From Gammaproteobacteria bacterium (lineage in GTDB: Bacteria; Pseudomonadota; Gammaproteobacteria; SZUA-152), in NCBI GenBank assembly GCA_029882975.1, contig JAOUJW010000035.1, positions 1 through 53,118 on the forward strand: DNA of 53,118 nucleotides, in the 5' to 3' direction. The notes under the pieces are model-generated. The model saw nothing but the letters and a program-made list of their open reading frames with translations, was not told where the DNA came from and did not search any database. Positions 23,931 to 32,532 of the stretch are shown in pieces; the stretch's first letter is position 1, and each line of letters opens with the position of its first letter. The translations under genes were made by a program, and so were the position numbers.

Positions 23931-24377
23931 ATGAAAACCCATTACACAAACACAACGACAAAAAAGGACTCACGGGTGATCTTGTCCCTCAACCTCGCCA
24001 CAGAATCCGGCACACCCGGCTGGGTCAGTCTGGAACCACCGGCAAAAGCCGTGTACCTGAAAACAGCCACCAACGAAAACATCAAAGCATTCTTAGGGAA
24101 TATCGAAGACAACGGCCTGCCCAAAGGCTACGCCGTGAATATCAATGCGTTAACCAAAGCACCCTGGCAATTCGCCAAATCGCTGACCTTGAAAGCCAGC
24201 GGATTCACAATACAAGCCATCGATGGGGGACAATACCACCAACAAATCCCACTCGACAAACAACTGACCTACCGAGGCATAGTCCACGAAGAGAAACTGT
24301 ACGCCTACCTGGTTGTGGAAAGATCAACAGATGGCCGGTTTTTCTATTACCCGGTATTGGCAAACCGAAAAATATAG
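23931..24377 (+). CDS. Unknown 148-residue protein with an iteron-like 5' end
   Basis: The ATG at 23931 is preferred over upstream in-frame starts inside the GC-rich element. The predicted protein looks like a small soluble domain of beta strands (SRVILSLNLA, GWVSLEPPAKAVYL, FTIQAIDGGQYHQQIP, KLYAYLVVERS, RFFYYPVLANRKI). Codons 9-14 (TTTKKD) are encoded by CGACAAAAAAGGACT (23956-23970), which differs by one base from the Rep iterons. No family recognised. It stands alone on the + strand next to the methyltransferase. Confidence 0.5.
   Translation: MKTHYTNTTTKKDSRVILSLNLATESGTPGWVSLEPPAKAVYLKTATNENIKAFLGNIEDNGLPKGYAVNINALTKAPWQFAKSLTLKASGFTIQAIDGGQYHQQIPLDKQLTYRGIVHEEKLYAYLVVERSTDGRFFYYPVLANRKI
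23956..23970 (+). repeat. Isolated iteron-like site inside the 5' end of a gene
   Basis: CGACAAAAAAGGACT matches 14 of 15 bases of the iteron at 16192 and elsewhere, nearly 7 kb from the origin. It could bind Rep and couple this gene to copy number. Confidence 0.55.
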
Positions 24378-24546
24378 GCAATCGCTGCTACAGCGAGACG
24401 GCACAACAAGATATACTCGGAAGAGGGGCACGTATGGCTGGAAAAAGGTAACCAACGTGGAGAAAAATAAAATCTAAATAAACAAAAGTACACTGCAGAT
24501 AGCGCAGCCGGATCTACGCTGAAATGAAAATAAAGCCGTTCCACGC

Positions 24547-24569
24547 TTATACACAAAAACTGTGGATAA
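24547..24569. promoter_or_regulatory. Pair of consensus DnaA boxes
   Basis: TTATACACA (24547-24555, plus) and TGTGGATAA (24561-24569, minus-strand TTATCCACA) lie 5 bp apart in opposite orientations. The 24378-24618 gap holds no gene; a small hairpin GCTGCTACAGC-like sequence is at about 24384. Confidence 0.5.
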
Positions 24570-24618
24570 GTCTGGGTACTCATGGCGAAACACCGCAAAG
24601 AGAGCTACATTCATTAGA

Positions 24619-25104
24619 ATGATCAAGGCCCACACATTTTCAATTGTCACCATCGCCTTTATACAATGCATATCAATAGCCGCATTTGCAGACACAGGCC
24701 GTGTGATTCATGTCGCGGACGGCGACACCATCACCATCTTAAACGGCAAGCAGAAAACAAAAGTTCGACTGGCGGAAATCGACGCGCCCGAATCCAAACA
24801 ACCGTATGGCAAAAAAGCAAAACAAGCACTGGCAGGGTGGATTGCCGGTAAAATGGTCACAGTAGAACCAGTCGGCAAGGATCGCTATGGCCGGACGATA
24901 GGGAAAGTGTACCTGGACAATCGCTATATCAATGCCGCTATGGTGGAGGCAGGGTATGCCTGGTTTTACCGCAAATACGGCAAAGATAAAAACCTGCTGG
25001 AGCTGGAGAGCCAGGCCCGGTCAGCCCGGCGGGGCATTTGGTCGGTGGCGCACCCGATACCGCCCTGGGAATGGCGTAAACACCAATACAAATCCAAAAA
25101 CTAA
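24619..25104 (+). CDS. Secreted thermonuclease (SNase-like)
   Basis: 161 residues from the ATG at 24619. Upstream in-frame codons to 24562 overlap the DnaA boxes and are unlikely. Signal peptide at residues 1-24 (ends AAFAD). The SNase fold is complete: D36 in VADGDTI, R50, D55 and E58 in RLAEIDAPE, and R92 in KDRYGRT, matching the calcium and catalytic residues of staphylococcal nuclease with identical spacing R-5-D-3-E. Small plasmid-borne, exported nucleases of this type are common beside conjugation genes. It could act on extracellular or periplasmic DNA/RNA. Upstream Shine-Dalgarno is weak. Confidence 0.9.
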   Translation: MIKAHTFSIVTIAFIQCISIAAFADTGRVIHVADGDTITILNGKQKTKVRLAEIDAPESKQPYGKKAKQALAGWIAGKMVTVEPVGKDRYGRTIGKVYLDNRYINAAMVEAGYAWFYRKYGKDKNLLELESQARSARRGIWSVAHPIPPWEWRKHQYKSKN

Positions 25105-25234
25105 GAACCATGCTATTTGAACAATTACCCGCCTGGGTGGAGAAACTGCCCTAGATAAATTGAAGGAAAAGCATTACCGTAAACTCACTAAACAAGCGTG
25201 AAGTAGGTAATTATCCAATGATGGAGGTAGTACA

Positions 25235-25840
25235 ATGAAATATATTTATGTATTAATTTCCTTTGTAGTATTGTCTAACCCGGGCAGTGCAGAAGAAATA
25301 TTGTACAGATCTGATTTACAGTACAAATATTATAATGATGTGTGGAAAAGCCAAAACAACAAAAACATATCGTTAAGAATTGAGCCACAAAATAAACGGA
25401 TAGATATATACGTTGAGGAAATATTACATGTCGGTGTAATACAGCTTGATGATGAAAACAGAAAGAAACTTATTGATTCAATATTGAAATATAACGCCTG
25501 GAACAATCAAGCGACAAAAAAAAGAGTAAAAATTGACAAACAAATTACGGAGATAAAACCTATCAGGTATTATTTTAAATCTGGAAATGACTGGTATGAA
25601 ACATGGGGCTGGCCATTTACAGTACAGTTTTTTTCACAATCGTCAAAGATTCACCAACTTGTATTTTTGTTTCCAAATGTTCCTTCAACCAGTAATGACT
25701 ATATTAAGCATCAAATTAACACGATGTATTTTACTTACCAGCAAGCGAATAGTCTCAGAAAAGCATTGCTGAATGAATCTATTGATAAATTTATGGCTAA
25801 ATACAAAGAGAAAAAGTCGATAGAAGACGAGTTCAAATGA
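25235..25840 (+). CDS. Exported hypothetical protein, AT-rich
   Basis: 201 residues with a signal peptide (MKYIYVLISFVVLSNPGSAEE; cleavage after SAE or GSA). GGAGG precedes the ATG by about 8 bases. The mature part is rich in aromatics (YFKSGNDWYETWGWPFTVQFF) and lysine and probably forms a beta-rich periplasmic domain; the C-terminal 30 residues are helical and charged. The base composition is clearly more AT-rich than the backbone, suggesting recent transfer. No family recognised. Confidence 0.65.
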   Translation: MKYIYVLISFVVLSNPGSAEEILYRSDLQYKYYNDVWKSQNNKNISLRIEPQNKRIDIYVEEILHVGVIQLDDENRKKLIDSILKYNAWNNQATKKRVKIDKQITEIKPIRYYFKSGNDWYETWGWPFTVQFFSQSSKIHQLVFLFPNVPSTSNDYIKHQINTMYFTYQQANSLRKALLNESIDKFMAKYKEKKSIEDEFK

Positions 25841-25900
25841 ATGTATACAGCTAGCAAGAAGGCAACACCACCCCGCCTACTAAGGGTATTTAATCCCGGC

Positions 25901-26152
25901 TTACAGTTGCACAAAAAAACGTGGTTTAAGCAACCACCGGTAAATACCTATAATGCTGGTCCCGGTGAGCACCATAGTTTGCAAAGAAATAGCCATGTCG
26001 GAAGACAAGTAACCGTAAGTCAACCACAAAATATTTGCAATCAGAAAGAATAGCCACCCCCATGCAGAGTAACGGCAATTAAAAGCCAGAAGACCCGCAC
26101 CGGCGACTGTAGCCAGAGAAGCGAACCATTCAACAACTAGTATCGTACTCAT
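25901..26152 (-). CDS. Small three-helix membrane protein
   Basis: 83 residues with three membrane helices (about 5-23, 30-47 and 56-73) and motifs FNCRYSAWGWLFFLIANILW and SIIGIYRWL. The pattern resembles small SemiSWEET/PnuC-like membrane proteins of unknown function in gammaproteobacteria, but lacks a diagnostic motif. It starts 3 bases after the stop of the WGR-domain gene, so the two are co-transcribed. Role unknown. Confidence 0.6.
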   Translation of the reverse strand: MSTILVVEWFASLATVAGAGLLAFNCRYSAWGWLFFLIANILWLTYGYLSSDMAISLQTMVLTGTSIIGIYRWLLKPRFFVQL

Positions 26153-26155
26153 CCG

Positions 26156-26761
26156 CTAGGGCCAAAACGGATCAGAGATCCATTCACGAATCAATTCACG
26201 CTCCGGGCCATCAAGAGCCGATATAGCATCCACCAGGTCAAACCCGTAACGCTGATTGTTGTGGAACCAAAGGGAAGCGAAGAATTTTGCCAAATGCACC
26301 TCGCCACTGCTCATTACGCCCAACTCTGCCTCAAACAGTTCGACCTTTAACGCCTTTTTTTCTATATCCCACAAATGGCTAATTCTTGGTACTCTTTCCA
26401 GCATTAGAAAAAACTCTTTTTGACCATCGGACAACCGCGAGAACGCTTGTTCTCGTATTTTTTTCAACCGTTTCTGTTCTAAGTCGTCTTGACTCATTAT
26501 CCACCCCTTAAGTGATGACACTAACTTGTATTGTTTTTGAGATCGTTGTTTCTCCACAACAGTCAACTTAGTGAGCGCATCCTGATATGACTCGCACGGC
26601 ACAACCATCTTACTCCCGGTCGCCTGGCCAATGCCACCCCAGCAACGAAAAACCTCCCAACCAAGTAAACTTTCCTGCAGATACGCCTGGTAGTATCTGC
26701 GTTTTCCTGGATGTTCCCAGCGCCTCGTAATCCAGGATTTTTGCGCTGAATTTTCTGACAT
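26156..26761 (-). CDS. WGR-domain protein
   Basis: 201 residues from the ATG at 26761. Residues about 10-80 form a WGR-like domain (WEHPGKRRYYQAYLQ, GWEVFRCWGGIGQATGSKMV, then SYQDALTKLTVVEKQ); the usual W-G-R is W-G-G here. WGR domains bind nucleic acids or proteins, as in MolR and PARPs. The C-terminal helical part (100-200) is not recognised. It is preceded by a palindrome at 26798-26819 that probably controls it. It forms a two-gene unit with the small membrane protein. Confidence 0.65.
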   Translation of the reverse strand: MSENSAQKSWITRRWEHPGKRRYYQAYLQESLLGWEVFRCWGGIGQATGSKMVVPCESYQDALTKLTVVEKQRSQKQYKLVSSLKGWIMSQDDLEQKRLKKIREQAFSRLSDGQKEFFLMLERVPRISHLWDIEKKALKVELFEAELGVMSSGEVHLAKFFASLWFHNNQRYGFDLVDAISALDGPERELIREWISDPFWP

Positions 26762-26797
26762 AAGAATCACCAAAACTCTATTATAGTAGAGTATTCA

Positions 26798-26819
26798 TTA
26801 TAGCATAGCCATGCTATAA
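26798..26819. promoter_or_regulatory. Palindrome upstream of the WGR gene
   Basis: TTATAGCAT (26798-26806) and ATGCTATAA (26811-26819) around AGCC, 37 bp before the WGR start and upstream of the divergent recombinase unit. A likely operator. Confidence 0.5.
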
Positions 26820-26957
26820 TGTAACTATTAACACCGTATTCTATACATTGTTTTTAAGACGGGTTTAATTACACTTTTTTGACCCATTTTGGACCGTTTT
26901 TAGAGTGTCTCTTATACCATGGTATGTGATACATTGAATTTGCACGAGGATAAACGC

Positions 26958-27149
26958 ATGACAACACGAAACAGCACAGTTTTAACCATCACCGAACAGC
27001 GATTGCTGGACGACAGTTCCGTCAGCTTCTGGGTAAAGAAACAAATCCAGGAAACAAAAGACAGGGATCTGGTTGACGCAACCCGTGACGCAGAATTACT
27101 TCTCATGATTCTAAAACAACGTTGCATGGAATCCGGGCTGCCGCAATAA
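26958..27149 (+). CDS. 63-residue protein preceding the serine recombinase
   Basis: The ATG at 26958 (GAGGA about 7 bases upstream) gives MTTRNSTVLTITEQRLLDD and a helical, charged body ending CMESGLPQ; the frame from 26919 has no RBS. Its stop overlaps the recombinase start (TAATG), so the two are co-translated. It may be a small partner or repressor of the recombinase. A palindrome ATACCATGGTAT (26906-26917) just upstream could be part of a recombination or operator site. Confidence 0.6.
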   Translation: MTTRNSTVLTITEQRLLDDSSVSFWVKKQIQETKDRDLVDATRDAELLLMILKQRCMESGLPQ

Positions 27150-27760
27150 TGTTAGTCGGATACGTCCGGGTATCCAAAACCGATGGCAGCCAGGTGCTGG
27201 ATATGCAGCTGGACGCCATGAAGAAGGCAAAGGTCAAGTCAAAGAACATTTACCAGGACAAGGCCTCCGGCAAGCAAGACAACCGGCCAGGCCTGGAGGC
27301 CTGCTTGAAGGCCTTACGCCCCAAAGATATCCTGGTGGTATGGAAGCTAGACCGCCTGGGTCGTAGCCTCAATCATCTCCTGCAGGTGATAGAAGACCTC
27401 ACCGAACGTAAAATTGGATTCCGGGTACTAACAGGGCAGGGGGCCACTATCGACACCACCACACCCAGTGGCAAGCTGGTATTCGGCATATTCGCTGCTC
27501 TGGCCGAGTTTGAACGGGAATTGATTGTGGAGCGGACCAAGGCGGGCCTGGCCGCAGCTCGGGCCAGGGGAAGGGTAGGGGGACGCCGGTGTCAGTTGAG
27601 TAAGTCACAAGTCCGCTACTTACAATCCGCCATGAAAAAACGGGATACCGTCGTGGCGGATCTGGCGGAGGAAATGGGCGTCACACGTGCTACACTTTAT
27701 CGGTATGTAGGACCGAAAGGGCAGTTGAGGGTGTATGGGAAAAAAGTTTTGAAAACATAA
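27149..27760 (+). CDS. Serine recombinase (resolvase/invertase)
   Basis: 203 residues from the ATG at 27149; the frame opens at 27122, but homology begins at MLVGYVRVSK. Catalytic S9 in YVRVS, conserved R and D in KLDRLGRS (about 64-71), and the FGIFAALAEFERELIVERTKAGL dimer helix (about 113-135). A C-terminal helix-turn-helix (DLAEEMGVTRATLYRYV, about 172-188) completes a Tn3-resolvase/invertase protein. It would resolve plasmid multimers or move the adjacent cargo. It lies directly upstream of the AT-rich SIR2-PIN gene. Confidence 0.93.
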   Translation: MLVGYVRVSKTDGSQVLDMQLDAMKKAKVKSKNIYQDKASGKQDNRPGLEACLKALRPKDILVVWKLDRLGRSLNHLLQVIEDLTERKIGFRVLTGQGATIDTTTPSGKLVFGIFAALAEFERELIVERTKAGLAAARARGRVGGRRCQLSKSQVRYLQSAMKKRDTVVADLAEEMGVTRATLYRYVGPKGQLRVYGKKVLKT

Positions 27761-27798
27761 TTATCACTATATAGCAAATAATAACCTAAATTTATCAT

Positions 27799-30321
27799 AT
27801 GAATAAAACCAAGGTATTTGAATTCTTAAGCAACGCAACAATACCAGTTTTGTTTGCGGGTGCTGGAGTATCTGCAAAAGCTGGGTTACCGACGTGGGGT
27901 ACTCTACTAAAAGAATTAGCGGAGCAAACAAGACAATATAATACATTAACTAGACAAATGATGGTAGAAAGAATAGCAGAACATGATCTAGTTAATGCTG
28001 CTACTTACTTTTTTTCATGTCCCGGTATGACAATAAATAGCAAATTTATGGCAATACGATCTATTCTTGGCTCATACGATTCCAACGGTCTACAAGACGT
28101 AATGAAAATACCATTTAGATCTGTCGTGACCACCAATTATGATAGAGCATTACATGATGCATACAGTTATGTCAAAAGGAGATCATCGCTAGAATTTCAT
28201 GGCGATAAACTTAATCAAGCAGAGTATGAACGGGATTTCTATATAGCTCGAATACATGGCGCTATAGAAGACTACGATAGCATAGTAATGAGCGAGGAGC
28301 ACTATAGAAATATAAATAACAACGATAAGTATTGTGACTTTCTAACTCACATGTTTACTACAACGAATATTCTTTTTGTTGGCTTTTCATTTCTTGACCC
28401 GGCAATTAAGAATGTTCTAAATATCATATACGACAAATATGGCGGTATTCACAACGGGAGCCACCTCGCTTTAGTACCGAATAATGCTCAAGCAGAGCTT
28501 GTTTCTGAATTTGATAAATTTTCAATAGAAAAAATTCATTACAACTCAGAGAATAATCACAAACAAATGTGGGATTGTTTGCGAGAGTGCGCCAATCGAC
28601 TATCTCAAGGTAGTTTTGATTTCGGCTCGTACAAACTAATTCCATTCAAAAAAGCAGAACTTTATTTGTCGTCTTGTTATGCCAGAACAAAATTAGGTCC
28701 GCAAGTTATGCCTTTAAAAGATGCAATAATTGAAGGTATAATCAGCCAGTTGATAATTTCATCAGGCATTGGTGCTGCACGATCAGAAATATATTGTAAG
28801 ATCCATGAAAGTTTAGTTATATCACAAAAAGAGTCAAAGGAACTTGTGGACAGGGCTATTTTTAAATTGACTTCCGAGGGATTATGTCAGGAAAAAGACA
28901 ACAGATTTGTGTGGATTGGCAAAGACGATAGTATTTTTAATGAATCTTTAGAAAAGTTAATAAATGGAGTTATCGATAGATTTATTGTCCGCTATGGTGG
29001 ACAAGATAAACAAGAATACCGTGATTGTTTGCTAAAAGTATTTGAAAAACTGATACTCTACCGCGGCTGGGATTTGGGAGCCGCCTATGCTAAATATGAA
29101 ACTCCTGATCAAATAAATATTAGACCTATTTTCAACGAAGAAACACCCAATATCTCCAACCATACTAAACAAAGTATATTTGAGTCATTGGAGGACCTAC
29201 TAAACAATCCTAGCACTACCGAATCTAGAGTCCTGGCGGAATTAGGAAGAATTTCTTTCGGTTTAGAGGTGGTATTTCAGTCGCCGCACGATACATTATT
29301 TCACTCATTGACACTACCTGATGCAATATATTTGGATGCCAATGTACTAATGCCAGCTATAACAAAGGGACATCCATATTACCAAATATATGTGGATACG
29401 ATCGAAAGCCTAGTAAACGCAACGTCTGAATCAGGTAAAAAGTTAAATATTTACGCATATGGTGAGTATCTTAAAGAAACCGTACGTCACAAAAATTATG
29501 CAGAAACCGAAATCGAATCAATGGGGGATCGAGTTATAGATATGCTAAGAGACGAAGTTGTACTATTTGGTCATAGCAGTCTAAATGTATTTATTGCTGG
29601 TTACTTGAACTACGTTGCGAGAGACAAAAAACTTACTTTTAATCAGTATTTGAAGGAAAATGCACCATATAATTCTATCAAGTCAATGGTCCCATTTATA
29701 AAAAAGAAAGGTATAGAAACTATCGAAGACAAAAATACGGTCGATAGAAATGCCGATTATCCAGGCATACTCAACGAATTGGAAAAAGCTTATGTCGATG
29801 ATTCTGAAAAAAGTGCCTCACTAATACAACATGATGCAAAAATGCTGTCAATGCTTAACTATGACTTACAAGCTGGTAAATCTTCTCTTTTTATTACCGC
29901 TGATAACAAATTGAAAAAGAAAATTGAGAAAACTAAATACTCCTCTTTATCTAACTATATGATGAGCCATATTGGGTTAAGCCAACTTGTAGATTTGTTA
30001 GTCGGAACAAAAGTACATTCAGGAATCACAAAGTTATTGTGGTCTACACAAGTTTCGAGCGACACCGAAAAAGTCAAGAACTTACTAATCAGCAAAGCCT
30101 TACATCACTACGATGAAGGTTTAGCCATGTCTCTTCCAGACAAAGTCGAAAGTGTGGCAGAGGATATAGTTATCGAGTTGAATAAGAAAAACTTGGATTT
30201 AAGTACAAACGACGCTGGTGACCGAGAGAAAATATTTGATACTATTGGATCGTTTGAAGAAAAGTTTTATGAAGGGATGCGAGCTGCTATTGAAAAAAAA
30301 CGACTGGAGAATAACGAATAA
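27799..30321 (+). CDS. SIR2 - winged helix - PIN fusion, candidate defence effector
   Basis: 840 residues. The N-terminal SIR2-like domain (about 10-260) has GAGVSA (21-26), TTNYD (111-115), H153 in RIHGAIED and GFSFLD (195-200), the features of SIR2-type NAD-hydrolysing defence proteins. A winged-helix-like region follows (about 320-375). The C-terminal half holds a PIN-like nuclease: D513 in YLDANVL, E556/E560, D679 in IQHDAK and D702 in FITAD, on the expected strands. The gene is much more AT-rich than its neighbours and lies between a serine recombinase and a tyrosine recombinase. No Shine-Dalgarno is obvious. NAD depletion plus RNA cleavage would suit abortive infection; neither activity is shown by sequence alone. 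Confidence 0.8.
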   Translation: MNKTKVFEFLSNATIPVLFAGAGVSAKAGLPTWGTLLKELAEQTRQYNTLTRQMMVERIAEHDLVNAATYFFSCPGMTINSKFMAIRSILGSYDSNGLQDVMKIPFRSVVTTNYDRALHDAYSYVKRRSSLEFHGDKLNQAEYERDFYIARIHGAIEDYDSIVMSEEHYRNINNNDKYCDFLTHMFTTTNILFVGFSFLDPAIKNVLNIIYDKYGGIHNGSHLALVPNNAQAELVSEFDKFSIEKIHYNSENNHKQMWDCLRECANRLSQGSFDFGSYKLIPFKKAELYLSSCYARTKLGPQVMPLKDAIIEGIISQLIISSGIGAARSEIYCKIHESLVISQKESKELVDRAIFKLTSEGLCQEKDNRFVWIGKDDSIFNESLEKLINGVIDRFIVRYGGQDKQEYRDCLLKVFEKLILYRGWDLGAAYAKYETPDQINIRPIFNEETPNISNHTKQSIFESLEDLLNNPSTTESRVLAELGRISFGLEVVFQSPHDTLFHSLTLPDAIYLDANVLMPAITKGHPYYQIYVDTIESLVNATSESGKKLNIYAYGEYLKETVRHKNYAETEIESMGDRVIDMLRDEVVLFGHSSLNVFIAGYLNYVARDKKLTFNQYLKENAPYNSIKSMVPFIKKKGIETIEDKNTVDRNADYPGILNELEKAYVDDSEKSASLIQHDAKMLSMLNYDLQAGKSSLFITADNKLKKKIEKTKYSSLSNYMMSHIGLSQLVDLLVGTKVHSGITKLLWSTQVSSDTEKVKNLLISKALHHYDEGLAMSLPDKVESVAEDIVIELNKKNLDLSTNDAGDREKIFDTIGSFEEKFYEGMRAAIEKKRLENNE

Positions 30322-30380
30322 AAGTATTATCTAAGAAAAAGACTTGATAATGTCTGGAAACCCCGCTCCTTGATACAAAC

Positions 30381-30417
30381 CAATAATCCGTTAAAATAGG
30401 ATTAATACGGATTATTG
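30381..30417. promoter_or_regulatory. Inverted repeat before the tyrosine recombinase gene
   Basis: CAATAATCCGT (30381-30391) and ACGGATTATTG (30407-30417) with a 15-base spacer containing a further GGATTAAT. Either an operator or recombinase arm sites; it ends 13 bp before the start codon. Confidence 0.5.
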
Positions 30418-30430
30418 AGGTGTCTAATAT

Positions 30431-31216
30431 ATGTCCAAAATTGGCCAAGCACGCGTACTGGATGAAGACCAATTCGCCGCCCTGCTGGCAGAAATACAAA
30501 AAAACCGGCACCCGGAGAAAAATACCCTGCTAATGGAAATTAGTTTCAAGCTGGGTCTACGGGTCCAGGAAATCGCGTTGCTGCGGATCAAGGAAGTAGT
30601 GGACCTGGGACCGCAGTATCCTCGGGGCTTTAAAATCAAAGATCTTCTTGTGTTACCCAAAGGCTTTACCAAAGGTGCGCGTGCCATGGAGAGATGCCAG
30701 GCTACACCGTCACGCCGGAGTGTACGGTTTACCCTGGAGGAATTTGACCAAGTGGTGCAACGCATTGTGAAAGACGCTAAGTCTGGGCCGGTAAACCCGG
30801 AAGAATATTACCCGGAACAAACGAAAAAAGGTGGCAAAACGCGGGAATTGCCCATTGTGGATACAAATCTTAAGTCCGCGATTGGTGGATACATTGAACA
30901 CCGGCTGGAAAAGAACCCGTCCCTCAAACCCAACAACCCGCTAATTATAAGCCAGAAAGGCGGTGCCTACTCACCCAACACGTTGCAGGATCACATGAGT
31001 ATGATACTCAAAAAATGGGCGGGTATAGAACGCGCCTCCAGTCACAGCGGACGCCGCACGCTGGCCACGAAATTGCTGCATAAGCAAAAGGAACATCTCA
31101 AGACTGTTCAACAAATACTGGGACATAAAGACGCGTCAACGACGGTGATCTATCATGAGCTGCCAGAATCGGAAATACGGAACGTTCTTAAAAAAGTTGG
31201 TGAAAACTTCGAGTAA
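30431..31216 (+). CDS. Tyrosine recombinase (integrase), short form
   Basis: 261 residues. Catalytic residues R44 (LGLRVQEI), K136 (GGKTRELP), H205 and R208 (HSGRR), H232 (LGHKDAST) and Y241 are all present. The N-terminal core-binding domain is nearly absent, so it is a compact form. The C-terminal tail is basic. Likely role: integration or excision of the cargo block, or multimer resolution. An 11-bp inverted repeat lies immediately upstream. A fragment similar to residues 134-143 occurs at 32455-32484, suggesting a second, decayed copy. Confidence 0.92.
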   Translation: MSKIGQARVLDEDQFAALLAEIQKNRHPEKNTLLMEISFKLGLRVQEIALLRIKEVVDLGPQYPRGFKIKDLLVLPKGFTKGARAMERCQATPSRRSVRFTLEEFDQVVQRIVKDAKSGPVNPEEYYPEQTKKGGKTRELPIVDTNLKSAIGGYIEHRLEKNPSLKPNNPLIISQKGGAYSPNTLQDHMSMILKKWAGIERASSHSGRRTLATKLLHKQKEHLKTVQQILGHKDASTTVIYHELPESEIRNVLKKVGENFE

Positions 31217-31417
31217 ATTTGTATTACGCCCTCTCCGGCTTACGCTTTTGTAGTCCGTGGCAACTGAGACAATTGCTATTTTGTTCTATTCACCGCATCC
31301 CTCACAACTAAACTCTAATTCGTTTTGCATATTCGGGTTTTACCCCAGAATCGTCTTCTTAAGTAACTATCAACAATTAATTCGTCGGAATTCAAAATGC
31401 AACACCTGTAGGTAATA

Positions 31418-32274
31418 TTACAAATTATCAAACGTCACGTTATTATTGGTTTGGCTCGTCACCGTCCCGCCGACGCATGTAGCCTCAACACGCAATGTGT
31501 GCAATCCACTAGTTCCTGCCGATTGAAAAAGCGGTACGTAAAATTGTTTTGTTGCAGTTATATCCGGCGGCAATGATATCGGTATAAAAGAGTAAGAATA
31601 GTGAACGTTATCAATAAAAAATTCAGCCTGTTGCACACCAGTAGTACAATACAAATCCACACTAAACATCGCATCACCGCTGACCGTGCTGTTTTCTGCC
31701 GGGGTAAAGTTCGTGATGACCGCACCATCCTCGTCGATATCAATGGGTGCCACACCGGCGTATACCGCGTCTGTGGCGCCATTAAACACCAATGCCGCCG
31801 GAAGCATTTGTTCCCGTGTGAAACCGGTTTGATTGCGCGTATTGTCCACATGGCGCATCAAGACCACTGCAATGTCATGATGATAGGTGTTGGCATCAAT
31901 GCTTTGATTACCAATCATCAATTGGACACCACCGGCGCTCAAACCGTCCAACAAGCCATCGGATACAATATCATCGTAGGCGTTGTTGATGAAATCGATA
32001 CTGGTATAGGGCCGGGCGCGACTGCCCTGCCCGGCTTCAATCGACCAATCCAAGGTCATTTGGCTGATTCCGGCAAACAGTATAGTGCTTCGCTCACTCC
32101 TTTTTTAGCGCCAGTACAATGTATTACAACATTTACTGATACCATACTTGGAACACACACAGGTTGCGACATATAATCTTTTAGGGGCTTTCTATTATCG
32201 ATCATATTGTTGGCGAATATGTGTGCCGAAAAAAATACAGAAGTAGAAATAAACACCAGCCTAATGATTATCAT
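31418..32274 (-). pseudogene. Truncated, frameshifted paralogue of the repeat lipoproteins
   Basis: The C-terminal 213 residues (from 32059) align with the end of the neighbouring protein at 32533-33777: RPYTSIDFINNAYDDI, SDGLLDGLSAGG, YHHDIAVVLMRHVDN, then an Ig-like part SGDAMFSVDLYCTTG and a terminal NVTFDNL. A signal-peptide-like start at 32274 (MIIIRLVFISTSVFFSAHIFA) leads in a different frame to a run of six A (complement of 32101-32106). One base change there would join the two frames as ...GAKKRSERSTILFAGISQMTLDW. Either a pseudogene or a sequencing error in the homopolymer. Confidence 0.6.
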
Positions 32275-32454
32275 TCTAAGATCCCTTATATAATTACGGT
32301 ATAGTTATTAACAAGTGCGTTGCCATATAGCCCGAGCCAGGCGTTATCTTTAGCCAAAAGGAATCTCGAATGGAATTCGCGTCGCAAGATGCCGAAATAC
32401 TAAAATACCCAGTCGCCGCACATAAAATTCACAGGGATACAAGATCGAATACCT

Positions 32455-32484
32455 GGCGGCAAAACACGGGAGCTACCCATTGTT
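32455..32484 (+). pseudogene. Remnant of a tyrosine recombinase gene
   Basis: Ten codons read GGKTRELPIV, identical to residues 134-143 of the integrase at 30431, and the frame stays open to the right for a short distance (PSLANFLPSIKIYV). DNA identity is partial (mostly synonymous changes), so it is an older copy rather than a recent duplication. The rest of the 32275-32532 gap shows no intact gene. Confidence 0.5.
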
Positions 32485-32532
32485 CCCAGCTTAGCTAATT
32501 TTCTCCCTTCAATAAAAATATACGTCGGTAGG

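Noticed and set aside
32308-32348. attC-like integron site (TAACAAGTGC ... GGCGTTA)
   Set aside because: Too short, without the paired inner arms, and the nearby integrase is not an IntI type.
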